Positions 18,382 to 25,203 of a DNA stretch of 64,000 nt are shown here, one piece after another. How positions within the stretch are numbered: the stretch's first letter is position 1; each line of letters starts with the position of its first letter. The DNA lies in the NCBI GenBank assembly GCA_963777565.1, contig CAVZQZ010000009.1, positions 682,001 to 746,000 on the forward strand. The letters run 5' to 3'. The notes under the pieces are model-generated. The model was not told the origin of the DNA. It saw only the letters and a list, made by a program, of their open reading frames with translations, and ran no database searches. This DNA is from CALMEC01 sp963777565. Its GTDB lineage: Bacteria; Actinomycetota; Thermoleophilia; Miltoncostaeales; Miltoncostaeaceae. The position numbers were made by a program, and so were the translations under genes.

Positions 18382-20025
18382 CTACTGCTCTTTCGAGCGC
18401 GCGCGCACCGCGTAGGCGGCGGCCTCCGCGCGACTGCGCAGGTCGAGCTTGGAGAGGATGTGAGCCACATGGTGCTCGGCGGTGCGGCGGCTGATGACGA
18501 GGCGCTGCGCGATCTGCTCGTTCGAGCATCCCTCGGCCAGCAGTGCGAGTACCTCGGTCTCACGTTTGCTCAGCTCGCCGTAGCGCTTGGGGAATGCACG
18601 CCCGCCAGTGCCGAGGCGGCGCAGTAGTGCCGCCGTGGCGTCTGCGTCGGCGCTCGCGCCGAGCCGCTCGAACGCCTCGAGCGCAAGCCGCGCCTCAACC
18701 ACGGCGGCTTCGGGCTTGTCCTGGGCAAGTGCGCCCGCGAGTTCGCGCTGCGCGCGCGCCGCCTCGAGCGGCAGTCGCAACGCCGTGAATCCGCGCAGCG
18801 CCGCCTGGAGATGGCCCGACGCGCCGCCATCGCGCTCGGCGGCCCCCACGCGCCCCGCGGCCAACTCCGCGAACGAGGCGGCCGCATTGTCGGGAATGGT
18901 CTCGGCTACCCTCACAAGCCGCTCGAGCGCCTCGTTCGCAGCGGGTATGTCTTCGCGTGCGATGCGAATCTGCACGAGCATCTCAAGCAGGGGCGCGCAC
19001 CCCGGATCGGCGGCCGCCTCGCCATCGAGACACAGGCTCACCAGCTCCTCCGCTAGCGCAACCTCGCCTCGCCCCAGCGCAACGGCTGCCAAGACCCGCC
19101 GGGCGACGGGGTGAGACTCGTGGCCCTCCGTCAGGCGGCGCGCCTCATCGAAGCGCCCCTGCCGGACGCGTAGGTCCGCGAGTTTTCCCAGAGGCCAACT
19201 GCTCATCCCGCGATAGCTGCCCTCGAAGGTGCGCCACGCCGCCATCAGCTGCTCCTCCGCTTCGCTCCAGCGACCCGACACGAGCAGGACGCCCCCGTAA
19301 TGCGTGCGGCATACCGGAGAAACGAAGTCGCTCCAGGCGCCGAAGCTGCCCGCCACCGCCATCCACTCCTCAGCACGAGCCACGTCGAGCGCGATCTCAC
19401 AGGCGCTCAGCAGCCGACAGTAGATGTCGCTGACGGGCACCACGCCGACAACCTCGCCGGCGGAGACCGCAGTCATCGCCTGGTCCAGAAGCCTCATCCC
19501 CTCGCCGACACGACCTGCGGCGACATGCGACTCGCCAAGGAGCGAAAGTGCGTCGTACTCGAGATCCACGTCACCGAAGCGCCGCGCGATCGCCAATGCC
19601 GCGGTGGCGAGACGATGGCGCTCTTCCACATGATCAGTGAACGGAGCACGATCGAGCACAAGCCAGCCATGGCCGGCGCACTCCTCCGTGTGCTCGAGCA
19701 GCGAAGCTGCGCGCTCCATCCAGCCACTTGCGACCGCCATGTTGCCGTTGATCGCCCCGTGCAGGAACGCAAGCCAGCGTGCACAGTTGGCGGCGTCAAC
19801 GGCCCTCCCGTCCTGCCGGTAGGCCGCGAAGGCGCGCTCGGTGACTTCGATCGCGCACGAATACTCCCGCTGGAAGTGGAGGGCCCGCCCGAGTCCGTCG
19901 AGAGTCTCGGCGGTCTCCCCGAACTCGCCGGCGCGCTCGAAGCAGGAACGAGCAGCGTCCCAGTCGGCCTCGGCAAGTGCCTTCCAGCCGTCACGGACGA
20001 GGACTCCGGCCACACTGGCCTCCAT
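18382..20025 (-). CDS. TPR-containing LuxR-family transcriptional regulator
   Basis: A 547-aa regulator started at the ATG at 20025; the open frame continues further upstream but through a tRNA relic. Residues 1-460 are helical TPR-like repeats (for example WDAARSCFERAGEFGETAETLDGLGRALHF). Residues about 480-547 are a LuxR-type HTH: LSKRETEVLALLAEGCSNEQIAQRLVISRRTAEHHVAHILSKLDLRSRAEAAAYAV. There is no P-loop, unlike the large ATPase regulators at 45445-51087. A 16-bp inverted repeat abuts the start codon and may be an autoregulatory site or part of the leader. Confidence 0.88.
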   Translation of the reverse strand: MEASVAGVLVRDGWKALAEADWDAARSCFERAGEFGETAETLDGLGRALHFQREYSCAIEVTERAFAAYRQDGRAVDAANCARWLAFLHGAINGNMAVASGWMERAASLLEHTEECAGHGWLVLDRAPFTDHVEERHRLATAALAIARRFGDVDLEYDALSLLGESHVAAGRVGEGMRLLDQAMTAVSAGEVVGVVPVSDIYCRLLSACEIALDVARAEEWMAVAGSFGAWSDFVSPVCRTHYGGVLLVSGRWSEAEEQLMAAWRTFEGSYRGMSSWPLGKLADLRVRQGRFDEARRLTEGHESHPVARRVLAAVALGRGEVALAEELVSLCLDGEAAADPGCAPLLEMLVQIRIAREDIPAANEALERLVRVAETIPDNAAASFAELAAGRVGAAERDGGASGHLQAALRGFTALRLPLEAARAQRELAGALAQDKPEAAVVEARLALEAFERLGASADADATAALLRRLGTGGRAFPKRYGELSKRETEVLALLAEGCSNEQIAQRLVISRRTAEHHVAHILSKLDLRSRAEAAAYAVRARSKEQ

Positions 20026-20041
20026 GTGTGAATCTTCACAC
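20026..20041. promoter_or_regulatory. Inverted repeat directly upstream of LuxR-type gene
   Basis: GTGTGAA-TC-TTCACAC, perfect 7-bp arms, occupies positions -1 to -16 relative to the ATG at 20025. It replaces any normal ribosome site. It could be an operator, or a leader hairpin over the start. Confidence 0.5.
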
Positions 20042-20101
20042 AGGCCCCCGCCTGAGGGACAAACACCTGCTATTTCGGTGTTTTGCCTGCACGATACGCA
20101 A

Positions 20102-20143
20102 AGGCGACGACCGGACTCGAACCGGTCAATAACGGTTCTGCAG
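20102..20143 (-). repeat. Copied 3' half of tRNA-Cys (attachment-site relic)
   Basis: The sequence matches 23191-23232, the T arm, variable loop and anticodon stem of tRNA-Cys, at about 39 of 42 positions and in the same orientation, then diverges. A duplicated tRNA 3' end at a distance is the signature left by a tyrosine-recombinase element. The intact tRNA is at 23191-23264. Confidence 0.75.
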
Positions 20144-20429
20144 CCCGGAACGCATGACGCTGCAAGCCGGTTGCCCACGCGGCTTCTAATGGTGCTCCCG
20201 GTGCCGTGCGCCACGGCGCGCGCCACACCAACGGCCATCGCGGACCGTTGCTCACACAGCGTGTGCCCGCAGCCCGCAGAGTTACCCATTGCAGGGCCGA
20301 TCGGGCGCGTCGGACGGTGACGCCGGCGCGGGCCTCGTCGACAGACGACCACAGCGACCGGCTGAACGCCAGACGACGCGAATTCGGGTGCGACCGCACG
20401 GGCTTGGGATGGGACGGTTCGTACGCGCC

Positions 20430-20640
20430 GGCAGCCGTGAGGAGTTGTTGGAGCTGGGTGGGGGTGGGGCACCACTTTGACTCGAAGCTGGTGGTGTCCC
20501 AGCCGGCGAGCGAGCGCTTGCCTCGTAGGCGGCTTGGCAGAATGCGAGTAGCGTCGTCCTGGGATCGTCGGCGGTGCGGACGGCGTCGGAGGAGAGGACT
20601 GCGAGCGAGCCCGTACCGGACTCGATCCATTCGCCGACAG
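20430..20640 (-). pseudogene. DUF5996-like protein, C-terminal relic
   Basis: Minus-strand reading gives GEWIESGTGSLAVLSSDAVR then TADDPRTTLLAFCQAAYEAS, and after a frame change AGWDTTSFESKW. This resembles the C-terminal end of DUF5996 proteins (GEF.LPYDAVR...DPD..LLAFLQSTYEAAA.LAGWDR). No N-terminal part is seen. It lies inside the tRNA-Cys-associated element remnant, within an otherwise gene-free stretch 20144-20855 in which I recognise nothing else. Confidence 0.4.
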
Positions 20641-20855
20641 GGTGACCCTCACGGGCGCTCCTGCCAGCGGCCCCCCTGAAGGCGGCTTCGTCAACATCTC
20701 GTTAGCGTCCCGCGGTGAGCGCCATTCCCGGTTCCTCCTAACTCGGATTCTCAGACCTTAGAGAGGGGAGGTGACTGCGGAGTGGCCGTGCCCCCATGGC
20801 TCTAGTTGTCCTACCCACCCCCGCGAGCGGAGGAGCGGCACCCGCGTCAAGTGCT

Positions 20856-21251
20856 CTAGTGAGCTCGACGCTCCGCCGCAACCTCAATCGCGTTGCGGAC
20901 GCCGTTCATGAGACCTCTCAAGGTGCGCTCGTCCCACGCCCCGATCCCCCACGGGAGCTTCCCATTGAGCGTGACGGTCGTCGCATCGGGACCCGCCGCG
21001 GACAGGAGAACCTCGACCCTGGACAACGACCCGGTCGCAAGGCGCATACCCTTCTTCAGCACCAGTCGATCTGGCTCGATCGATTCGGGGAGCCAATCCA
21101 GTCCCACGACGGCTTCCCTGCAGACCCAGGACGCGGACTCCAGGGGAAGCTCCAGACGAAACTCGTCGGTCGCCGTCACGAGCGCGAATGTATCCGCCGT
21201 TCCGGAATTCGGGAAACCCAAGGGTCCCGAGCGGGGGGTTGCGCCGCTCAT
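20856..21251 (-). CDS. Hypothetical protein, possible SRPBCC-like fold
   Basis: A 131-aa frame from the ATG at 21251 (an upstream ATG at 21329 adds an Arg-rich segment of doubtful value). Visible features are TADTFALVTATDEFRLELPL, EAVVGLDWLPESIEPDRLVLKKG, VEVLLSAAGPDATTVTLNGKLPWGIGAWDERTLRGLMNGVRNAIEVAAE. The alternating strands followed by a long C-terminal helix are compatible with a START/SRPBCC fold, but I do not recognise the family firmly. It lies within the tRNA-Cys-associated element remnant. Confidence 0.5.
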   Translation of the reverse strand: MSGATPRSGPLGFPNSGTADTFALVTATDEFRLELPLESASWVCREAVVGLDWLPESIEPDRLVLKKGMRLATGSLSRVEVLLSAAGPDATTVTLNGKLPWGIGAWDERTLRGLMNGVRNAIEVAAERRAH

Positions 21252-21312
21252 CGACTGACCCGATACCGGCGCGAGCGTGGTGCCGGATGGAACACGCCGC
21301 GCTCGCGACCGG

Positions 21313-21558
21313 CTACGGGCCGGAGGCAACAGGCGTTACGCTCCCCGCCACGTCGATAGGCGGGAGGGGGATGCGCCCCCGCGGCACCAGCGCCGCCCCA
21401 TAGGGGACAGCGATTAGGGGGGCACGCGGGTCGTGGTGAACCTGCGCCGGAACTGGGGCCGGGTCATTGGCCCGGTTCGCCCAGAACGCGGCGACCAGGA
21501 CGACGACGGCCATGACAAGGGCTGCGCCCCACGCGACCCAAAGCAGCCGGACCTTCAT
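21313..21558 (-). CDS. Small single-pass membrane protein
   Basis: An 81-aa frame beginning MKVRLLWVAWGAALVMAVVV, one N-terminal transmembrane helix (about 5-27) followed by a Pro/Ala-rich exported tail. The ribosome site is weak (GGGTAGGG). No family is recognised. It lies inside the tRNA-Cys element remnant. Confidence 0.4.
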   Translation of the reverse strand: MKVRLLWVAWGAALVMAVVVLVAAFWANRANDPAPVPAQVHHDPRAPLIAVPYGAALVPRGRIPLPPIDVAGSVTPVASGP

Positions 21559-21744
21559 GGCGGGACCCTACCCCGCGGGCCAGATAGACGGCATGCCGGG
21601 GTTCTAGGCGTCCCGCGTCGTGCTGCTTGAACTTCTGAGACCGTCGTCGACAGGGCTACCGCTGGCCTCGTGCGGCAGCCACTCCGTCAGGTGGACGAAG
21701 TTACCGAGGCCACCGGCGAACCTACGCCGGACGGGACCGGGGGC

Positions 21745-21890
21745 TCAGGCCACGAACGTGAACAGCTCGGCGCGGTCGACCTCCCTATCGACCGGGACGG
21801 GTGTGTAGGTGTCGGCGGTGACCGACAGGTTCCGCTGCCCGACCTGCGCGAGCGGCACGCCCTGTCAAGCCATGACACGACACCTGGGAG
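21745..21890 (-). pseudogene. Tyrosine integrase C-terminal relic
   Basis: The minus strand encodes QGVPLAQVGQRNLSVTADTY, then TPVPVDREVDRAELFTFVA and a stop at 21745. That is the extreme C-terminus of a phage-type tyrosine recombinase, including the catalytic Tyr in TADTYT. Just upstream, HDSQVSCHGL looks like a damaged HDLRHSCVSWLL box, with a stop or frame break between. Nothing earlier is recognisable. It supports the interpretation of 20102-23191 as an old integrated element. The rest of 21559-22078 shows no gene. Confidence 0.65.
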
Positions 21891-22078
21891 TCGTGGCGGC
21901 CCCGTGGGGGCGTCGCGATCGTAGGCGCGGCCAGCGGGGGTCGTCAATCGCACGGCGTGACGAGTTGCGGGATGACGAGAGGGGTCGCCACGAAGGGGGC
22001 GGCGGCGGAGAGGGAGCAACTCCGTCCGATCAGCGGGACTAACGTGTGCCCCATGGCAGCGGGCTAGGGGGCCGGCCC

Positions 22079-22996
22079 ATGGGTCTGTTCGATCGTTTCC
22101 GAAAGTCCGGTCAGCCGGACGCTTCCTCCCCGTCTCCGTCGGGTTCGTCGCGGACCAAGACGCCGGAATGGGTCACGGATGAGTCCTGGCGGGAATGGGG
22201 TGCCCCGCTCGACATTGTCGTAGGCGAGTCCCACTACGATCGGGCGCTTCGCCGGATAGCCGGTCCGCCTCGTGTGGACGGTTGGTTCGTTCTCTGCGAG
22301 GCGAAGCTCCAACGGGAGCCACGCAACGAGTACGACGAGGACGCGATTGCCGTTCTGATCGGTGGGGAAAAAGTCGGGCACATCAGTGCTGATGCATGTT
22401 CGGAGCTTACGCCCTCGATGGACAAGCACGGCGGCAACGCACGCATGACCGGGGTGCCGACGCTTGTGCGCGGGGGTTGGACGACCGCCCCGAACTTCGG
22501 CGTGATGCTCTGGCTTCAAGTAGATGAGATACGGGCTGCGATGCCTGATGTGGACTGGAAGAGCCTGGTGGACGAGTTTGAGAGTTCCCATTGGCTGCCC
22601 GCCGACACGGGTGTCAACACCGGACACGGGCGGGCGGAGTCCCAAGTACCGAAATGGACAGGCGAACCACGGATGCCGCCCCTCACCACGCATTACTCCG
22701 CCTATGTCGATGACGTAAAGGAATTGAAGCGAGCGAAACGCCTGACTGATGCTGAAACGCTTCTGTTGGCCTTGCTCGATGCGGTTGAGGAAGAAAGCCG
22801 CACGAAACACGTCGGTGTCGCGCCCTGGTACTACGAGCAGTTGGCGATCATCCGAAGGAAACTCGGCGACCTAGACGGTGAGGTAGCTGTCCTCGAACGG
22901 TTCGCCGCACAGACGCACGCACCGGGGGCCGCGACGCCAATAGTGTTGGAGCGCCTGGAGGATGCGAGGGAACGCCAGAGCAAGGGCCACCCCTAG
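22079..22996 (+). CDS. HIRAN-domain protein
   Basis: A 305-aa protein started at the ATG at 22079 (GGGG-rich upstream). Residues about 45-110 match a HIRAN domain (DIVVGESHYDRALRRIAG...LQREPRNEYDEDAIAVLIGG-EKVGHIS), a module that binds DNA ends or ssDNA in repair proteins. The C-terminal 100 residues are helical and TPR-like (DDVKELKRAKRLTDAETLLLALLDAVEEE...YEQLAIIRRKLGDLDGEVAVLERF). There is no helicase domain. It is the only intact sizeable gene in the tRNA-Cys element remnant and has lower GC than its neighbours, suggesting cargo. Confidence 0.75.
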   Translation: MGLFDRFRKSGQPDASSPSPSGSSRTKTPEWVTDESWREWGAPLDIVVGESHYDRALRRIAGPPRVDGWFVLCEAKLQREPRNEYDEDAIAVLIGGEKVGHISADACSELTPSMDKHGGNARMTGVPTLVRGGWTTAPNFGVMLWLQVDEIRAAMPDVDWKSLVDEFESSHWLPADTGVNTGHGRAESQVPKWTGEPRMPPLTTHYSAYVDDVKELKRAKRLTDAETLLLALLDAVEEESRTKHVGVAPWYYEQLAIIRRKLGDLDGEVAVLERFAAQTHAPGAATPIVLERLEDARERQSKGHP

Positions 22997-23060
22997 AGTC
23001 AACACCGCCGCCAACCGGGCCCACGCACGCCAGCCGATTCCCTCGCGCCGCCGACCCCCG

Positions 23061-23121
23061 TGTGCGCCAGTTGTGCGCCAGTGAAGCCACGATTCGGGCG
23101 GTCTTGAGCGGTCTTGAGCGG
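23061..23121. repeat. Tandem direct repeats next to tRNA-Cys
   Basis: TGTGCGCCAGT occurs twice in tandem (23061-23083) and GCGGTCTTGA twice in tandem (23098-23121), 70-130 bp from the tRNA-Cys 3' end. Short tandem repeats beside an attachment site are typical of integrase arm-binding sites. Confidence 0.45.
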
Positions 23122-23190
23122 ATGACCGGGAGGCACACGGAACACGGCGAGATCCCAGTGATGATGCGGGATCCCGCTTGTGGAGCGGAG

Positions 23191-23264
23191 AGGCGACGAC
23201 CGGACTCGAACCGGTGAATAACGGTTTTGCAGACCGCCGCGTTAGCCAACTTCGCCACGTCGCC
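23191..23264 (-). tRNA. tRNA-Cys (anticodon GCA)
   Basis: A 74-nt cloverleaf: acceptor GGCGACG/CGTCGCC, anticodon loop CTGCAAA (GCA), T arm with GTTCGAGTCC. No encoded CCA. Its 3' half is duplicated at 20102-20143. Confidence 0.94.
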
Positions 23265-23293
23265 ACGACGGAGCTCCCAGCGTGAGCGAGGAG

Positions 23294-23367
23294 AGCGGAT
23301 GAAGGGACTCGAACCCTCGACCTTCTGCATGGCAAGCAGACGCTCTAGCCAACTGAGCTACATCCGC
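23294..23367 (-). tRNA. tRNA-Gly (anticodon GCC)
   Basis: A 74-nt cloverleaf: acceptor GCGGATG/CATCCGC with the terminal pairs intact, D arm AGCTCAGTTGGCTAGAGC, anticodon loop TTGCCAT (GCC), T loop TTCGAGT. It lies 30 bp upstream of tRNA-Cys on the same strand, so the two are probably co-transcribed. Confidence 0.94.
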
Positions 23368-23514
23368 GCGGTCCGGGGAGCATAGCGAACGTCACGTCCC
23401 CGTCACAGCCGCGCCGGGGGACGTTCAGTCGGGGTGGGGGATGCCGATACAGGGGGCGGTCGCGACGCTCCCACGAGGGTCCGTGGCCCGACAACGATCC
23501 AAAGGAGAATGCAG

Positions 23515-24324
23515 ATGCGCGATCTGCGGAGCATGCGCAGCAGGACCGTCCCGCTGCTCCTCGCGGGCGTCCTCGCCGCCGCCGGAGTGACCTACGCCGT
23601 CGCGGCGATCCCCGGGCCCGACGGGGCGATCGCGGGATGCGTCAAGAAGTCCACCGGCCATCTGAGGGTGGTCGACGAGGGCACGTCGTGCCGTCGCAAC
23701 GAGTCGTCCCTGGTCTGGAACCAGACCGGTCCGAAGGGTGAGACCGGAGCAACCGGGGCTCAAGGCCCCGCAGGACCGGCGGGACCCCAGGGCCCGACAG
23801 GACCGGCAGGACCGGCGGGATCGGGCGGCGGGAGCGCCGAACCGGGATCCCCTGTCGAGATCTACGCGAAGGTCGCCGGCATCGAGGGCGAGTCGACCCG
23901 CAAGGGGCACGAGAAGGAGATCGAGCTGCGCTCAGTCGACCTCGGGATCAGCAACACCGCAAGCGCCACCACCGGCGGTGGAGGCGGCGCCGGAAAGGCG
24001 ATCCCCGACGACGTCGACGTGACGAAGTTCATCGACAAGTCGAGTACCCAGCTCTTCAAGAGCGTCGCCGACGGCAAGCACATCACGGACGTCCTCATCA
24101 CGGTTGAGCGCACCGGTGAGCAGCCTCGGCGGCTCGTCACGTACGCCCTCAAGGACGTGCTCGTAACGAAGTTCAAGTCGCATTCAGCCGGCTACACCCC
24201 GGTCGAGTCGGTATCCCTGAGCTACTCGATGATCACGATTACCTACTTCGAGGCCGCCGCCGACGGATCGATCGCGGCCCAGCACACGGTCACCTACGAC
24301 CTCAAGACCAGCAAGACCTCATAA
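23515..24324 (+). CDS. Secreted collagen-like repeat / Hcp-type fusion protein
   Basis: The ATG at 23515 has AAAGGAGA at good spacing. The 269-aa product has a signal peptide (RSRTVPLLLAGVLAAAGVTYAVA), a GCVKKSTGHLRVVDEGTSC-type cell-wall-associated segment, about ten Gly-X-Y collagen-like repeats (residues about 72-103), then a domain of about 155 residues resembling Hcp, the type VI secretion tube protein: VEIYAKVAGIEGES, GHEKEIELRSVDLGIS, KFIDKSSTQLFKSVADGKHI, VLITVERTGEQ, VESVSLSYSMITITYFEA. No other type VI genes are in the window. The Hcp fold may serve as a surface ring or adhesin here. Confidence 0.75.
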   Translation: MRDLRSMRSRTVPLLLAGVLAAAGVTYAVAAIPGPDGAIAGCVKKSTGHLRVVDEGTSCRRNESSLVWNQTGPKGETGATGAQGPAGPAGPQGPTGPAGPAGSGGGSAEPGSPVEIYAKVAGIEGESTRKGHEKEIELRSVDLGISNTASATTGGGGGAGKAIPDDVDVTKFIDKSSTQLFKSVADGKHITDVLITVERTGEQPRRLVTYALKDVLVTKFKSHSAGYTPVESVSLSYSMITITYFEAAADGSIAAQHTVTYDLKTSKTS

Positions 24325-24376
24325 CCGGGATGGCATGGGCGGAGACCGGCTCCCCTGCCGGCTCCGCCCGTCCCGT

Positions 24377-25159
24377 CTACCCCTGGTGCCAGGGGTCGGT
24401 GTCGGTCACTGCGAACCGCACGTCCACGTCGGCCTGCGCGAGCGCCCGTTCGAGCTTCTTCGCCCAGCGTTTCATCGCGACCCGCTCCACGCTGGCGTGG
24501 GGCAGGGCGACGAGGGCGAGCCCCGGCGCCCGGTCCGCGTCGTGGTACTTGAGGTCGCTCGTGACGAACACGTCCGCGCCCGCCGCGAGCGCATCGGGGA
24601 GCAGGGACGCCCCGGAGCCGGTGCAGCACGCAACGGTGCGGACCCGGCCGCTCGGGTCGCCGACGTAGCGCCTCGGCGCGTCGAACGCCTCCCCTGCGCG
24701 CTTGACGAACCGATCCAGCGTCATGCGAGCGGGAGCCTGGCCGATGCGGCCCAGCCCCACCGACGCGTCGGTGGTCGACTCGCGCAGCGGACGCGTGCCG
24801 GTGAGGCCCAGGAGCTCCGCCATCACGTCGTTCAACCCGCCGGCTGCGGCGTCGAGGTTCGTGTGCGCGGCGACGATCGCGATGCGCGCCTCGGCCGCCC
24901 GAAGGACGAGGTCGCCGGCCGGCGTGTCGTCGGTCACCGCCGAGAGGGACGGGAAGATCGGCGGATGGTGGGTGATGACGGCGTCGCAGCCCAGCTCCGC
25001 GGCCTCGCCCAGCACCTCGTCGCGAAGGTCGAGCGCCACCAGCACGCGACGGGCCGGCTGGTTGTGCCGCCCGACGAGCAGCCCGACGTTGTCCCAGTCC
25101 TCGGCGAGATCGGGCGGGGCGAGGCGCTCGAGCGCGGCGAGGAGTTCGGCGACCAGCAT
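24377..25159 (-). CDS. Nif3-like dinuclear metal-centre protein (DUF34)
   Basis: A 260-aa Nif3/YqfO family protein. Metal-binding motifs are present: WDNVGLLVG near the N-terminus, DAVITHHPPIF (residues about 61-71), IVAAHTNLDAAAGGLND, and the C-terminal H/E site in LVALPHASVE. The family forms hexameric toroids with a di-metal site; it has been linked to GTP cyclohydrolase-related metal chemistry, but function is not settled. It ends about 50 bp from the collagen/Hcp gene (convergent) and shares strand with the EF-G-like gene upstream. Confidence 0.9.
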   Translation of the reverse strand: MLVAELLAALERLAPPDLAEDWDNVGLLVGRHNQPARRVLVALDLRDEVLGEAAELGCDAVITHHPPIFPSLSAVTDDTPAGDLVLRAAEARIAIVAAHTNLDAAAGGLNDVMAELLGLTGTRPLRESTTDASVGLGRIGQAPARMTLDRFVKRAGEAFDAPRRYVGDPSGRVRTVACCTGSGASLLPDALAAGADVFVTSDLKYHDADRAPGLALVALPHASVERVAMKRWAKKLERALAQADVDVRFAVTDTDPWHQG

Positions 25160-25203
25160 GGCCGAAGCCTACGCACCGGTCGCGGGTGACCCGGGACGGA
25201 TCG

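Noticed and set aside
20102..20175. Second functional tRNA-Cys
   Set aside because: Only the 3' half matches; D arm and acceptor 5' strand are absent, so it is an attachment-site relic.
24335..25189. Plus-strand protein opposite the Nif3 gene
   Set aside because: Antisense shadow; Nif3 motifs are clear on the minus strand.
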